Assembly: GCA_018881555.1 (NCBI GenBank)
Contig: JACAXG010000018.1
Span: forward strand, 62,001-126,000
Direction: 5' to 3'
Length of the DNA: 64,000 nucleotides
From: Amblyornis subalaris
Taxonomy: Eukaryota > Chordata > Aves > Passeriformes > Ptilonorhynchidae
Shown: piece after piece, positions 11,611 through 25,021 of the stretch
Position numbering within the stretch: position 1 is the first letter of the stretch
How the letters are laid out: each line of letters opens with the position of its first letter
Program-made: the position numbers and the translations under genes
The notes under the pieces: model-generated
Told to the model about the DNA's origin: nothing
Database searches by the model: none
What the model saw: only the letters and a program-made list of their open reading frames with translations

Positions 11611-14600
11611 TGACAGCAGAGGAAGAGTGTATGTGAAAACCTTTTTATTTACATCACAGTGTGACCAGAAGTAGATTTATAATTGCATTAAATTGTTTAC
11701 ACAGCAAAGTAACAACTGACGCAGCTGTTTCCTCCTTCCACTTGTCAAATTCCGTTTTTTTCTTTTTGCTATTTCAACATCTGATTATTTTGATGAAATA
11801 CATTTTACCATATTGCTCTACTGCCTTCCTTGATTTGAAGAATCATACTGCCTCATGATTGAAAGATANTGTGAAATACTAAAGTCCCAAATATGGATAA
11901 ACTGGCGTGTGTACCATTACATCTTCCTCAACAGTGAAAAAAACAGGGATTTATAGACAGAATTCGTCCTTTTTGGGAAGCTCTGCAGCACACAGGAAGA
12001 AAGCTCTGTTTAGAGCCGCCACTTTGTAAAACTGAGTAATGCCCTCCAACAACATTATACCAGCAACTCAATATGATGAAGCAAAGTCCTGCCTTGCCTA
12101 TCACCTCCCTTAAAAATATTCCTATCTCCTGCAAACANCATCTCAGAATGCACCATCCATCTGTTGCAGCTGGCATTTTTGTCTCAGTAGAAGAGCCAGA
12201 AGACAGACAAAAAGGCTGAAATCAAGACTTTTGATTCCTGTGCAATTTAGGTCGAATTTGAACAGTTACTGTGGGTTTGTTTCTTTTTTTAATTTCCCAC
12301 AAACAATTCCTCAGAAAATCAGCTGCAGAAATGGTGCTGCATGCTATTCCAGAAACTATATTCCGGAATCCTCCTACTGCTTTGAAACTGGCTTACCTTT
12401 ATGTCACAGGATCTCAAAGGCTTTACATCTAGGTGAAATGTGGACATTAGAGAATGTTGTTCAGCCCCTTTCTTCTCTCTTCCCTTCATCATTTGTATGC
12501 TCCCACCTTTCTGTAAGCTCATCTTTCTGTTGTACAGCAGTGTAGAGGGCAGTCGTATCCATCATTGCCAATGGTCCATACTGGTGGGCCACAGGCTCAT
12601 GCAGCTTGGCTCTAGTCTTTCTTTCAGCAAGGTTTCTTCTGCTGTTACCTTAATCCACCCCATCACACTCTCCTCCAACCCCTGAAATTCACAACACGAG
12701 GCATCGGCAAAGTCACATAACGAGGTGGCCCTGTGGGAGCACCATGCCTCAGATTAGGTGACAAGTTCACATCTATGAGCCTGCCTGGTCTCAGGGGACC
12801 GAGAAATACTGGTTCATGTGATGATGAAAGGACTGCATGGATGTCACAGAAAATTTGCAGTGCTGCACTGAGGTTGTCTGAGGTGCACTGACCAGGACAT
12901 GGATCCCTCTGAGTTAGTGTGTCAGCCTGGATGCCTGTGCTGAACCTGTATTCTGTTTCAGGAGTTCTCATGTCTGACCTACATGAAACAGAAAAGCAAG
13001 AAATTCAGTCGCCATAGGGTTAACCAAACTACACAGATGCTTCAAAACCACTGGGAGGCAGGTAGCCATGGCTCTTCAGCTACTAGTCCAGACACTTGAG
13101 TATGAGACAGGAAGTACATATTGTCTTGCTTGGTTTTCCATCAAAACAAGTCCTCTCTTCAAGCTGATGTGATGCTCTCAACACCTCCTCTGTACCTCCA
13201 AGCCCTCCTCTTGTCCCACAGCACTTTGTTTCCCCTATTTTCCTCTGCTCCACTACGTTCCCTATTCTCCTCCCCATAAACNTTTATGTCAGACATTCAC
13301 TCTGTTCTTGTGCCACTCTGAGTGCCACTGTAGTTTTTGACACAGTCAAATTAACAAACTGAAAATCCTCCTTTGAATCAAGTGCATTTATAGCAAGAGG
13401 CTCCTTTTTTCCCTTTCCTGGCCCTGGGGTTTTGCTGGTAGGGCAATTTACATTGACACAGGTGTGCCATTGGCCCATGAGTCAATGGGTGTGAGGTGGC
13501 CTGTGCCCTTCTCCACTGCCTGGCATGTGAGCATTAAGCTGTCTGCAGCTTAACTGTTCCTTGGACACTGTGTTTGATACAGTTTCCCCAAAGAGCCAAA
13601 GGCAATGGTAGCATCACCCTGTACACATAAATAACTAATAATGCAACCCATGAAGAAGCCATTGCCATTTTTCTTTCTACTTCCACCCACTGTGAATAGC
13701 TAGCCAAGGAAGGACCTCCTGAATGTCCCTCTGCAAGTACTGAGCAACCCTTATCATGCTACATCTTCCTCATACTGGAAGTTCTACAGGCACATTGAGC
13801 TAAATGATNTACTCACGTTTGAAAAATCTAAGCACTCACAAGTTAGATGTCTGTACTGAATGGCAATGGAAGCATAACCATCACAAGAGGGGTTTTTCAG
13901 CATCTTAAAGGAGCTGATGACTTGGGCTAAGAGTATATAAATTGATAGTTTCTATGGCAAGATGCTTTTTTATCCAAGATAAAGGTCAAGCACATCTGGA
14001 AGACATAATAGCTGCGTCCTATAGAGACTACATCAACTATCTTGCTGCCAAAATCTACTATAAACAGGCACAAAGGGCCAATCTGCTGATTTTCCCAGCT
14101 GTCACTGGTTTATTTAAGGGGCTAAGTCAGTTTTCAATTATGGTTCTGTTAAGAAAAAATGAAATCTATTGTGTAAGCTCTGTGTCAAATTACCATTGCT
14201 GCATGCTATGATTCCTTGAGTTTTGAAAAGCCCAGTTTCTGTTCTACTTATCTCCTTGGACTGTACATAATTATTATATTGTCCCTAAAATCTTTTAGCC
14301 ATTTCACACAAAAAGGCAAACTTATTTCCTTGAAATCATTACAGCAAGAAATCTGCTTTAAGTGGGACAACCATTTGCTGTCACAATCTAAACTGCCCAA
14401 TGCACCTTTTAAACGTACTGATATTCATTTTTACTCTATTTTTGAAGTGCTAAATGAACTCTCTGTAATCACNTTACTCAAAAACTGCATGGCATAACTA
14501 TGGGTGGAAAAGGTTTCATATGCAAGAGCACAAACATAAGCAGGTGTGTGTATTGGGAACAAGAGAGGTGCAGGGCTCGGTGATAGGAGGCACCCTGCAG

Positions 14601-17600
14601 ACAGGTGCATCCAAAGCCCTGCTCCTCTCTGCAGCTACAGCGTCCAATTCAGGACAGCAATGGGCANCCAGGAGAGTGCACAGTCCACAGCCCCACTCTG
14701 TGGGTAGGGTTGAGGCCTTATAACCATGCTGCCAGCAAGGAGNTGACTGACTCAGAGAAGGCAAGGACAACACTTATCTCCCTCTTTAGCATGAGAAGTC
14801 TGAGCTGCACTTCCCAGTCAAGTACCTTCACTACTTGCTTCTGAATGACCTTGGAGCCCTCCTGTTGAAACCAGCCCTGGATGCATCCCTGTGTGTCNGA
14901 AGCAAAGCTACAGCTCGACAGTAGTTTAGACTTGGTGGGTCTCAGCTCCTTCTGTTCTCTCCCAGCACAAAACCTTCCATGATGACCTTGGCTGAGGCTG
15001 AGGAGTGTGGTCCACTGCACCACTGCACCACACCCTCACTGACCAGGGCTTCTGACCAGAGCCTCCAGCAGATATTGCCACTGAAAGTTCCATCTGTTTA
15101 CATTCACCACACTGGAAACTTTTTGTGTTTGAAAGAAAAGTTAGTCTCGGTCTGATACTGGTTTGTCGACTTCATTAATCACCTTAATCACTGCTTGAGA
15201 CCCTAAAAACTATCCAAGAGGTATTAAAAGCAGATAAGTATTAAAATGGCTGGACTTGCAGCATCTGATTTGAATGGACAGGCAGGAGGTGAAGGACAGC
15301 ATCAGAGACAGCATTTTGTCTTTATTCCTGGAATCAGAGCAAGTGAGAAACTGCTATTGCAGTTGCTTCTTTTGCACAAGCAATTTTATTCTTTAGAAAG
15401 GTGAAGAAATAAAGAAGTTGATGAATGAAAAGTCAAATTAATTTTACTTGTAATTTATTCCACTAATTAAATGGAGACATAACATTTGGTGATAAAGCTA
15501 CACCACAGAGAGTTTGTTAGGGATTTTTGCTAGGCATTTACAGCACTTGGCTGTGCAGTAGCTGCCTTCAAACTTGCTCATGGTCTCAACTAAATTTTAG
15601 ACTGCTGTCTCCTTAATTTATGCATTAGTGGACTTTTCTTTATTCCCAAACTTAACTGTTTGNCCAGCCATGTGGATATAAAGAATGTATGAACACACTG
15701 ATATGTATATATATATACAGAACAAGCTTTCCACCAAATACTGCTCAGCAGCTTTCTAGCTTTTGGCTACTCTTTGCTAAAGCAGGACAAATTGGACATG
15801 TATAGTATGTTTACAAAAATGTCTTTCTANGCTTATTCTTTTTTATAAACTAGATCAAGTTAAACATTTGTGGAAAAGATGATTCAGCTCCTTTACTTAC
15901 ACAGAACCTCTGTAGATCACCAGAGGTGGAGAACAATTAAATGTCTGTCTTATGAGGTCATTCATGAAGGATTATTTGTTTTCCTGGGAACCCCGTGCTA
16001 TTAGAGGTGATAAGGCCTGGAGGAGTTCCAGGAGAAAAGGGAAGACGGCTCCAGCATACAGTGGGAGAGGTTCTGATGAGTCAGCACTTCTGAGACAACA
16101 GCAAACCCAGACCACAACCAGGATGCTGACTGGGACCTGTTTGAGCAGCAGGTGCACGTTAGTCAGCATCTACCAGGAATATTCAGAAATGCAGTCCCCA
16201 GTGTTCTTCTCTGGGCACAAGCCCAGCTCTTGAAAAATTTCGAAATGCTGATTCTGATACTGAAACATGTAGGTCTTCCTCAAATACAAGTCAGGCAGGA
16301 TGGGAGGAAAACTTGGGCTTGTCTTGCAAGCTNGACATTGGTGTTGAATACACTGGGGTGGGGAGAGACATGTAGGAGAAACAGAAGGTTTGATCTCAGA
16401 TTTTTGCTCTGTAAATAGTATCTGTGTGAGAAAATCACAATCTGTGATACTTCATCAAGCTAGGAGCTGAGCAGCCCTCCATCTAAACCTACATTCAGCA
16501 GGGGCTCAGGGTCTGAACCAACCTCTCCTGGCCTTAGATATCTACTGAATGGNGCAGCTGAGGAGATCATCTTGCCTTTATAACCACTGAATAGAAACAG
16601 GCACTTGCAGGGTACAGTTCATAACAGCTACTTCACAGGTCTGGTGGAGTGAGATGATTTTCTGCAGACAGTAACAAAGGTATTCATTTCCAGACTGGAA
16701 TATTTATCAGGGNGGATACCTGTAAGTCTACATTCACATGTCCCCACATCTTCTGCACTTGCACCCAGCTCTGGTGAGATCCAGAAATAAGCCTGTGAGT
16801 ATCCATGTACAACCTCTGCCATTTCCAGCCATCATGGGGAGAAGGAAGAGTATCCCACTGGTGGGGTGATGGTCCCTCTGCTGAAGCACTGTTACTGAGA
16901 AAAAGTATGACCATGAGTCAGAGAGAAAGAAGATGAGAGCNATAATATTTCAGATTAAGTAACATTTTATGTCTCAAGAAATTAAACTTTAGTTAACAAA
17001 CTAGGATTGTTTGGATGGAGGGATATTTATTTAATAAAGTCTTACACTGGATATTAGACACATCAGTCAAACTGCAAGTTCTGTAGGAAACATCCTGTTT
17101 ATCCAGAGTCTAACACAAGAGGGATGAGGCAATACCATTCCTCCTCAAGTGGTGTTACAGGCAAAGGTGAAGAAGGCACACAGCACGTACCTGCCAGTGA
17201 AAGGTGCCCCGGCAGACTCCGAGGGTAAGCCTCTGCTGGTAAATTAAGCAAGTTCAGAAAGGCTGTCAGGCACTCAGGCCAGCTGGCACAGGGCAAGCCC
17301 TGTCTGCCACTGAACTTGCCTCTCCTCCAGGACAGGGCAGCAGCATTTTCCAAAATTAAGCATATTGGCTTATTCTTTGAAAGTGCTGAGAAAGGTAATC
17401 TTTAATCCATAGAAATGCTCTTAAATTCACCGTGGTCATCAGAGATGGCAAAAGGTAAAGAGGATTGTCTTTAATAGAGTGCAAAGGTGCCTCAGTTTAA
17501 GAGCTGGAAAAGTAGCCAGTACTCCAGATGGGGAGCAAACTGAAAAACATTCTTTGTTTACATTTATTTATTCAATTTCATGGTGTCCTTGGTTGCCCAG

Positions 17601-17977
17601 AGGAGCTACTGAGAGTAGTTTCTACTGTGCTGTTGGTTAGAGTTTGGTTACACACACTTCTAGAAATTCAGCTGTCTGCCACTAATGAATTGTTCAGTGT
17701 AGCTTGCGGGTAATGATGCAATTAGTAAAAGTAAGCCAAATCTGTCCCAGGTGAAACTCAAGTGATGTCAATGGCTTTATTTGGGATGATGTGCTTATTC
17801 CAGTGTGTGTAGGGACAGTACATAGAAAGAAGGGTCATGAAAAAGGACTTACATGGATTTCATTTGTCTTTTCTGATACTAACCCTGCATCACACTGAAT
17901 AAAATGTCAAAACACAACATTTGCATTGACGCAGCAGTGCATTACTGTGGGCCGACTCACAGGCTCGGTGTGTGGAT
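11611..17977. other. intergenic, no supported gene
   Basis: This is unique sequence with only chance open frames. A modestly GC-richer patch lies at about 14520-14770, and a short TA-type repeat at 15701-15718. The 50 bp just left of the CR1 tail (about 17925-17977) are locally CpG-rich. No exon, RNA gene or recognisable transposon was seen. Confidence 0.55.
15701..15718. repeat. short TA microsatellite
   Basis: Alternating TA units with one TG interruption. Short and low complexity. Confidence 0.8.
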
Positions 17978-18086
17978 GAAGAAACCTGATCCACTGCGTG
18001 ATATCCCTGCCCATGGCAGGGGGGTTGGAACTAGATGATGTTTAAGGTCCCTTCCAAGGCAAACCATCCTATGATTCTGTAATTCT
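17978..18086 (+). mobile_element. CR1 LINE, 3' end fragment
   Basis: This severely 5'-truncated copy keeps only the last ~110 bp of a CR1 element. It shows the conserved 3' blocks in order: an 'acctgatccactg' block, 'ccctgcccatggcagggggg', 'ttggaactagatgatg', 'aaggtcccttcc', then the 'cctatgattctgtaattct' tail. 5' truncation with a short octamer-like tail instead of poly(A) is typical of CR1. It has no coding capacity. Confidence 0.93.
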
Positions 18087-21000
18087 AAATTTAGTAATTA
18101 TTTTATATTTTTAATAGTGTCCTTTAAAATTCTACCCACAAGAATGTAAAATAACAGTTGTTCCATTCACTGCAACATGCTATCTTTTTGAACTTTCAAA
18201 AGTAAAATAAGTACTTAAAGTCTTTATCCCTGGCTGTTCAGGAATGAATTTGCTTCAGAGGAGACCACAGTAAGTGCATGGTAGACAAAAAGAAGGGTGA
18301 ATTTTGACTTCAATTCCCTCCTGAATAGGGTACTGTGAAACAAAGCAATAGGCTTTCATTGGCCAAAAGGCTTTTAAAGTCTGTCCCATCAATTAAAGAT
18401 ATATTGTATTGCAATGAAGTTACCAGGGCTTCATGACTGCTGCCCTGATAACTAAGAAAGGAAATAAAGATCAAAAATGAAAGCACAAACCAGCCATTTC
18501 ACCCAGGTCATCCAGGACGTCTGTGTCAGAGCTCCCAAATCATTCTGATTCAGGGTTACTCAGTTATTTTTTCTGGACTTTACTGGAAAATTGTATTACT
18601 GTCCCCTCAGTAGAAAGCAAAGCCTTGATGCAGGTCTTTCAGGCCGGAAATTCTCTCCAAGCTGCAGGGAGCATTGGCCTGCATTAGCATGGGATACATC
18701 AACATCTGTGACTGAAAAAATCCAAGTAAATCATGTTCCTGGTCAAGATTTTGTCCAAAAAATCATCAGTCCTGGTTGATGCCTTAAATAAAGAGCCATC
18801 CTTCCTCCTATTGCTTTCTAAACAATGACAGTAATGAGGGCAAATTTATAACTAACTGGATAATCTACTTGATACTAATGTAAAGAGTACAACTATGGTC
18901 CTCAGTTTTATTATGCCTGAAAAAAACAGTGCGTTTTTAATGGATCTCCTTAAGTGTGACCTCTTAAATGATCTCTGCTAGTGGGTTGTAGCAACAGTTC
19001 CCCAGCTGTGCTGTTATTCATAAGTAACCATAGAAATTAGAGTGCTGCCAAGTATGTGCTCTTTGTTTTTTTCAAAGGGCTGAAAGATGATGCAGTGATG
19101 TCTTTGCCCCTCCTGACTTAATTCTGAACTCACCCCCTGGCAGACCTGATGGAGAGGTGAAGATGAGACTTGCTGTTACTGGGAAGCTCTGTCACCAGAG
19201 AGCTCAGTCAACAATGGCACTTCTGCCACTGGGATGCTGGTGCATTTTCAGAAGGCCTGCAGCTAGAAACAGGATGTGGTAGAAAGTTCTATCCTGTTAT
19301 TCAGTAATTGCTGGTTTAAATGAAAAATATTTTTTGTTTGTTTATTTCTATTGAGATTGAACTGAAGCAGTGTTGGTATTTTTAGCCAAATAATTTGTTT
19401 TGGAAAGGAAAAGTTGTCTAAAATCTCTTCTGCAGGGACACTTTCAAGTTATTTATTGGCCCACACTGATCTTTGAGTTTTTCTGAGTAATTCTTTTCTC
19501 ATAATAGGATTCTCTGACTCTGAACTGGCATCCAGGCTTTTTCAGTATGCACTAGAGTGGCACCCTTCCAATGGGCAGTACTAATCCTGTGTTATGATGG
19601 GATGAATCTTCTTTCTCCCCAATCTTAGAGGCAGACAATTAGCTGAGACCAGACTCCTACCTTNTAGACACCTACAGTTAGGTGAGAGAACTACTCATGA
19701 TGTTTTACTGCCCTGTAACTGGGCAATTTAAGGACTAAGAAACCTTGGTGTTTTGCTTTTTATTACCTTGGTTGCTTTTCTGCCAGTTATCTATGGGCAA
19801 CAACAACTCAATGTGCTTTCGCTTTTTATTGACTATGCAACATCTGCCCTACAGGAAAGGAGACTGCTTCCCATTTGCCCAGGAGAATTTAGAGAACATC
19901 CACAATGTCTGGGGAAGTGTGGTGCTGCAATTTCTGCAGGAGCTTTTCGAGAGGGAAGTCACAGAGGAGGACTTTATAGCTTNGCATGGCAGCAATTGAT
20001 AGTGCACCAGACTCAGGTGTTTCTGAGCACTTCTGGCTTGGGCTGAGTGTGGGAGGAAGTAACACATGTATCTCTGCAACCAGAGTGAAAGTATCACCAC
20101 CCTGGACTTGTTAATCAAAATTAAACAAAAATAATAGATTTTTCAGAAATTTATTGCTTCCCTCTGTGACCCCTTGAAAGTTCACTAATGCCCAGTTTGA
20201 TTTCTGCACAGGAACTTTGTCTAAGGGGAAAAAATCTGATTTTAAAATTTGACTTGTAATTGCCAAATATTCCATGCTGATGTGTACCAAAAATGTTGGA
20301 TCACCAAAATGCTTGCAGTCTGAAAAAAAGAAAAAATAAAGCACTTCATGTTGGTTCAAATAAGGAAATCATACAAATATCATGAAGACAAAACTACCAA
20401 CTCCAGATGCCAAATTAATTTAAAAGTCTATATTTAGCTCCTACTATTTCTGTTTCAATTATAAAACATTTATTGTTGAATACACACCATCATCTCAAAT
20501 GCTCCACTCAACGTATTTACTTGGAGCCCCATAATTCATCTCTATTTTTAGTGTGCTCACAGATAAAGGAATGGCAAAGGACAGCAAGTAAATGATTCAG
20601 GCTGTAAAATGTTTTGACAGGACCCTCACAGCTGCTGTGCTAGGAATTGCTCTGGAAAAATTCCACACTTGCCCAACTCCTGTTAAGCAAATTCTCTTCC
20701 AAAGACAAGTGTCAGATTTTAAACAACTCTTTCTCTGTTTTTGGAACGGGTAGGAGAGAAGGGTGCATGAATCCTCGATAGAGCAGAAGGCGTGGATTTT
20801 CTAAGTGGGCACATGACATTAAATGCTGCTTTGTGGCCATGGAGGGGAGAGTGAAAAGGATCACACCTTGAGACATGTTTAATTCAAATGCCAGGCCTGG
20901 ATGTTACTAGGGGTATCAGGCTGTTGGAATTTTTTATCCCAACTATTTGGATTTTCTTGAAAGATATGCAATTCCCTAACTNCACATTAGAAACAAAAGT

Positions 21001-24000
21001 GTTTCCATCTTCTAATAAATTCTAAATTTCTTTCCATTCCTTCAAAATGCTCAGCACATGTTTCATGTGCCCCGCCATCTGCCACAGAGCATTTCATTTT
21101 TACCTGTAACCTGGATTCAGGAAGCAAGAAAGGGAGGGGAAATGCAGAAACATGATTCAGTCCCACTTGTGGTAAATAACGGTGGGCTGAATAATAGAGG
21201 GGTTTATTTTATTTTAAGTAGAAAAATTAATATTTTTAGCAAAGTGTAGGAAAGGAAATCAAATCGATGGAAAATCTGGATGGACAGTGGAGATGTGGGC
21301 CCAGGCTGTCCACTTTCCCTCAGGCTCGTGCCAAGGTGTGAGGGGTTCAAGTCTCAGCAAACCCACTCAATACTATTAGGGGAATGTCTTTGCTTTACCA
21401 CTCTTGTCACATGCATGGTGCTTTTCCAAGCTCAGGGGGAGTTACACTCATCAAACCTGAATTTAGCCAGTGCCAATTTGGCTGAACGGGAATTGGCTTA
21501 GTTGTCTGGTATAATTAAATGGGCTCTCACAGGACGAAGCTAGGAAAAAGGAAAATTTAAACTGGAATACAATTTCTACTGCTTAAACAGAGTAGGATGT
21601 GAAGCTGTGCCATAAGGAAAGAGGTTGTTTCTTGTGTCCAAAGTCTCTCAAAACTGGACCACACAAAATCCTAAGTACTTCTCCCAGGAGCAATCATCTA
21701 CTGGTGGGAAGATGGAAGGGATGAGGTAATATAAGATAGCTATTAAACCCCACTTTGAGGTACAAGGAGGGAGGTATATATCCCCAATAGAGAGAAAAAG
21801 GCAGGTGGATGGGTTAAAGGTTAACTCCAAAAAAGTCAGCTATAATTAACTAGTAATCTAAGTTTTTAAGTGTGATGTGGAAAACTCTCATTCAGCTGCT
21901 GTTAATCCTGGAAGCAGTTAAGTTTTATTGGTAGCTCACTTTCTCTGTAAAGCCTCCCACACGCACATCCATGCTTGCCTCAATACAGCAGCATGAGGCA
22001 AAGCCCAGCCAGGAGCCATCTTAGGCTGCTGGAATAATTGAAAATCTCCAAACAAATTTTAAAAAAAGAAAAGAAAAAGAGAAAATCACCCCACTTTTCT
22101 CATTTCCTAGCCCAATTTGTAGTCATTAGAATATGACCTAAAAGGCCAGTGTTGGCTCAACCTTCTCCCCCTCCAACTCTTCTTTAAAAGGCATTTCTGA
22201 ATTGAGCATTTGAAAAGTGAGTGTCTGTGCTCAGGACACAAGTCCAGATGAGGCGCCTGAATGGGATGACAGCTGCTCCCAGTGGCCTTGGTGCAGCTCC
22301 CAGGAAGGGCCCTGTGTGAAGACTCCAGCGCTCAGAGGCTGCCAGTGCCTGGCTGTGGCACTGGGCACGGGTCACCAACCACGAGCCACCCGCCGTGGTG
22401 CCAGCCCGACACTCGCCATGTCCAGCCCTGTCCTGGACACAAGGGCATGGAACTAACACAGCAGTGCCTGCACAGCCAGGGTCCCCAGAGGCTGGACCCC
22501 AGTCCCTAGGAGACAGGCAATGCCACGCTTCCCCCCTTGCTATGGCCAAAGTTTGGTAAATTCACTAGGAAGTCTGCAATTTCAGCCTCAATTTAGCTAC
22601 TCTATTAAGAGCTACAGACAGGAACAGACACAGCATTGTCATATATCCAAACTCAGTCCTAAACATTAAACTACTTAATTTTACTGAAGTGTGTTTACAT
22701 CAGCTGACTAGAAGGTAGAAGATAAATGTAAATGCCTTTGTGTTTATATGAGAGTAATACTGGTTTCTTCATGCATGGAAGAACAATTTGAAACTTACAA
22801 CACAGAATAAAAATTATCACAAGTGTGGGGATTTTTAAAATTAAATATTTATATCAGAAGGTTATCCAATTTGATTAGAAAGATTTTAGAAAGTAGAATT
22901 GGCTTGAAATAGCTACACATCAAATAGCTACTCTCTCAAAATAAATTATTGAATAAAATATGAAGCCCTATATAGCACCATGTCACATACATATGGTTCA
23001 ATATGAACCATATAGAAAATGGTTCAGTTCAATGCTAGAGAATATTTAAATACAGAACTATTTTTAAAACATTGGAAACAAAGAGAAGTTTGACACTGCA
23101 GGAGATCTCTTTGCACAGCAATATTTTTGCAGCAGCATACCTCTTAAAATAGCAAGAAAATGAGAAGAGTCTTCTAGGAAATATCAAAGACGATTTTAAT
23201 AAAAGCAACTCACAAGAACAAAAAAGGAACAAGGGAAAACAAGACTGACAACTTTCTTATGACCACAAGCTTTGACTAAATGCTGAATTCACACTTGTAA
23301 AGACATTTGTTTTGCAAAGCATAAAATTTACTGCCTGTTCTGAACTGCCTGTGTCTTGTTTTATCAGTGTTCAAATANCATCTGATGTTGCTGATCTCTT
23401 GGAAGATATTTGTTTCACACACCCAGTGATGTATACTAGGCTCCTTCTCCTCCTAGGAGAGACTGAGTATTCATTTGTTGCAGCAAATTCCCAAAAACAT
23501 ACAGTGAACTGGAAATCATCCTAACTCAAGTGCATCTTCTCGGAATGACACATACTGACTGGCTACAGTAAGAAGAATTGAAAATACATAACCTCATTTT
23601 ATGCTTGGTTGTCCCAAATGTCCTTGGAACAATTCTCTAATGATTTTTATTCTCCTTAAACTGATATCACACATTCATTCCATCTCAGTGTGAAATTTGA
23701 GCAATATAATGAATCATGGAATCTGAGGCATTGCAAATACAGGCTTACCAAGAGGCTGGAGAAACAGTCCGTGAAAAANAACACAGAAACGTCTGCAGAC
23801 TTCAATGAACTTTGGGTCAGGCCTTGAAAAGCACTGCCTTATTGTCTTCTCCAATGACTAGCAAATTAAAAAGCAATTAATTGGATTTACATCTGACTTA
23901 CATTCACTTCTGAGNACAGAAGTAAGATCATTTGCTACGTTAAGAGTAAAATTCCTACTGAGTAAATGATGCATTTCTTCACCAGTAAACACATTCACAG

Positions 24001-24274
24001 ACAACTTTCCCTAACCATTAGTGGATCATCCGAGTTGAGAATAATGCCGTGGATGNACAGGCAACCAGCTCAATCAATGGATTCTTCTGAAATGTCTCTG
24101 TGTTGCNTCTCTTCCCTGTGTATCTTTAATAATTTGGACATGAACCTGTTGCTTCTGGTCCTAAATTAACTCCNTGTATTAGTATAGAAGTACTACTAGG
24201 TTTATAATGCTCTGTCATAGGATGGTGCTCACCAAGAGCCCAAGTGTGAGGCAGCCAGTCCGCATCCAGTTTGT
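18087..24274. other. intergenic, no supported gene
   Basis: Mostly unique AT-rich sequence. A GC-richer patch of about 350 bp lies at 22180-22530, where both strands happen to be open for 75-121 codons; the translations are unremarkable and overlap each other, so I do not call a gene. A purine-rich A/G tract is at about 22060-22085 and a perfect hairpin at 22991-23013. No CR1 tail was recognised. Confidence 0.55.
22991..23013. repeat. perfect 10-bp inverted repeat, 3-nt loop
   Basis: atatggttca and its exact reverse complement tgaaccatat are separated by ata. A further ggttca half-copy follows at about 23020-23026. In single-stranded form it would make a stable hairpin. The role is unknown; it is not linked to any gene. 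Confidence 0.7.
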
Positions 24275-24358
24275 GATCAGAGGGCTGGAGCACGTCTCCT
24301 GTGAAGACAGTCCAAGAGAGTTGGGGTTGTTCAACTCGGAGAAGAGAAGGCTCCAGGG

Positions 24359-24666
24359 TGTCACACTTGGACATGAAAAAAACCACGCAGACTCAGCTCT
24401 GTCAAGACAGGAAGCAAGAAGGGGGCCAGACGACCCCGAGCTTGTTTATTTATATGTTCTTAGAAACTACCGTGGATTGGAGGGTGAGGATACCACCCCT
24501 CAATCACACTGGTCAAAGGAAAAATCCATCAAACGTCTCCNCCTAGGAGAATGGAATGCAAACAATAAAAGACGGTTAGCAAAACATGGCTATGTTTACA
24601 GAAAGTGCATGAGAACTCTGTTGCAGAAATGAAAAACATCGAAGAACTGCAAAACTCAGAGTGACC
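24359..24666 (-). mobile_element. solo retroviral LTR nested in CR1
   Basis: About 305 bp of foreign sequence splits the CR1 exactly between 'ctccaggg' and 'agggagacc', so at least 4 bp (aggg), and up to 6 bp (ccaggg), of CR1 are duplicated at the borders. The plus-strand ends are tgtcac and gtga(cc), near-perfect inverted termini of an LTR (TG...CA), with one apparent terminal change. Read on the minus strand it has a TATA-like box (complement of tatttata, 24447-24454) overlapping an AATAAA-type signal (24445-24450), in the last third as in an LTR. No internal retroviral genes remain. The family is not identified; size and duplication suggest ERVK or ERV1. It must be younger than the CR1. 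Confidence 0.78.
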
Positions 24667-24783
24667 AGGGAGACCTTAGAGNAGCTTCCAGTGCCTAAAG
24701 GGGATACAAGAGAGCTGGAGAGGGACCTTTGACAAGGGCATGTAGTGATAGGACAAATGGGGATGGCTTTAAACAGAAAGAGG

Positions 24784-24838
24784 GGATTGGATCGGATCGG
24801 ATCTGATCGGATCGAATTGGATTGGTTTGGACTGGATA
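24784..24838 (+). repeat. GGATC/GGATT microsatellite inside CR1
   Basis: About ten tandem 5-bp units of ggatc, drifting into gaattgg, attggtt and actgg towards the right. It sits where CR1 copies normally have an A/T-rich 'tagatt...tagatat' segment, so it looks like in-place expansion of that part. It contains several GATC tetramers. Confidence 0.85.
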
Positions 24839-25021
24839 AAAGGAAGCAATTCTTCACTGTCAGTTGTGGTCTCCCTCTCCCTGGATATGTTCAAGACCAG
24901 GCTGGATGGGGCTCTGAATAACCTGAACTAGTGGAAGCTGTCCCTGCCCATGGCTGAGGGACNGGAACTAGACGATCTTTAAGGTCCCTCCATCCCAAAC
25001 CATTCTAGGATTCTGTGATTC

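Larger units (their letters stand above)
24275..25021 (+). mobile_element. CR1 LINE copy interrupted by an LTR
   Basis: This is a CR1 3' portion in plus orientation. It starts with the 'gatcagagggctggagcac' block, runs through 'gttggggttgttcaactcggagaagagaaggctccaggg', is interrupted from 24359 to about 24666, and resumes with 'agggagaccttagag', the 'gacaagggcatgtagtgataggacaa' region, 'gctggatggggctctgaataacctg', 'actagacgatctttaaggtccc' and a 'ttctaggattctgtgattc' tail. Part of the A/T-rich middle segment is replaced by a GGATC-type microsatellite (24784-24838). Without the LTR the CR1 portion is about 440 bp. It is non-coding; open frames crossing this interval are artefacts. Confidence 0.93.

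Noticed and set aside
12663..12971. 102-codon minus-strand frame rich in Pro and Arg
   Set aside because: No family recognised, no splice borders, and length within chance expectation.
24207..24632. 141-codon plus-strand frame
   Set aside because: It runs across CR1 sequence and the nested LTR, so it is a repeat artefact.
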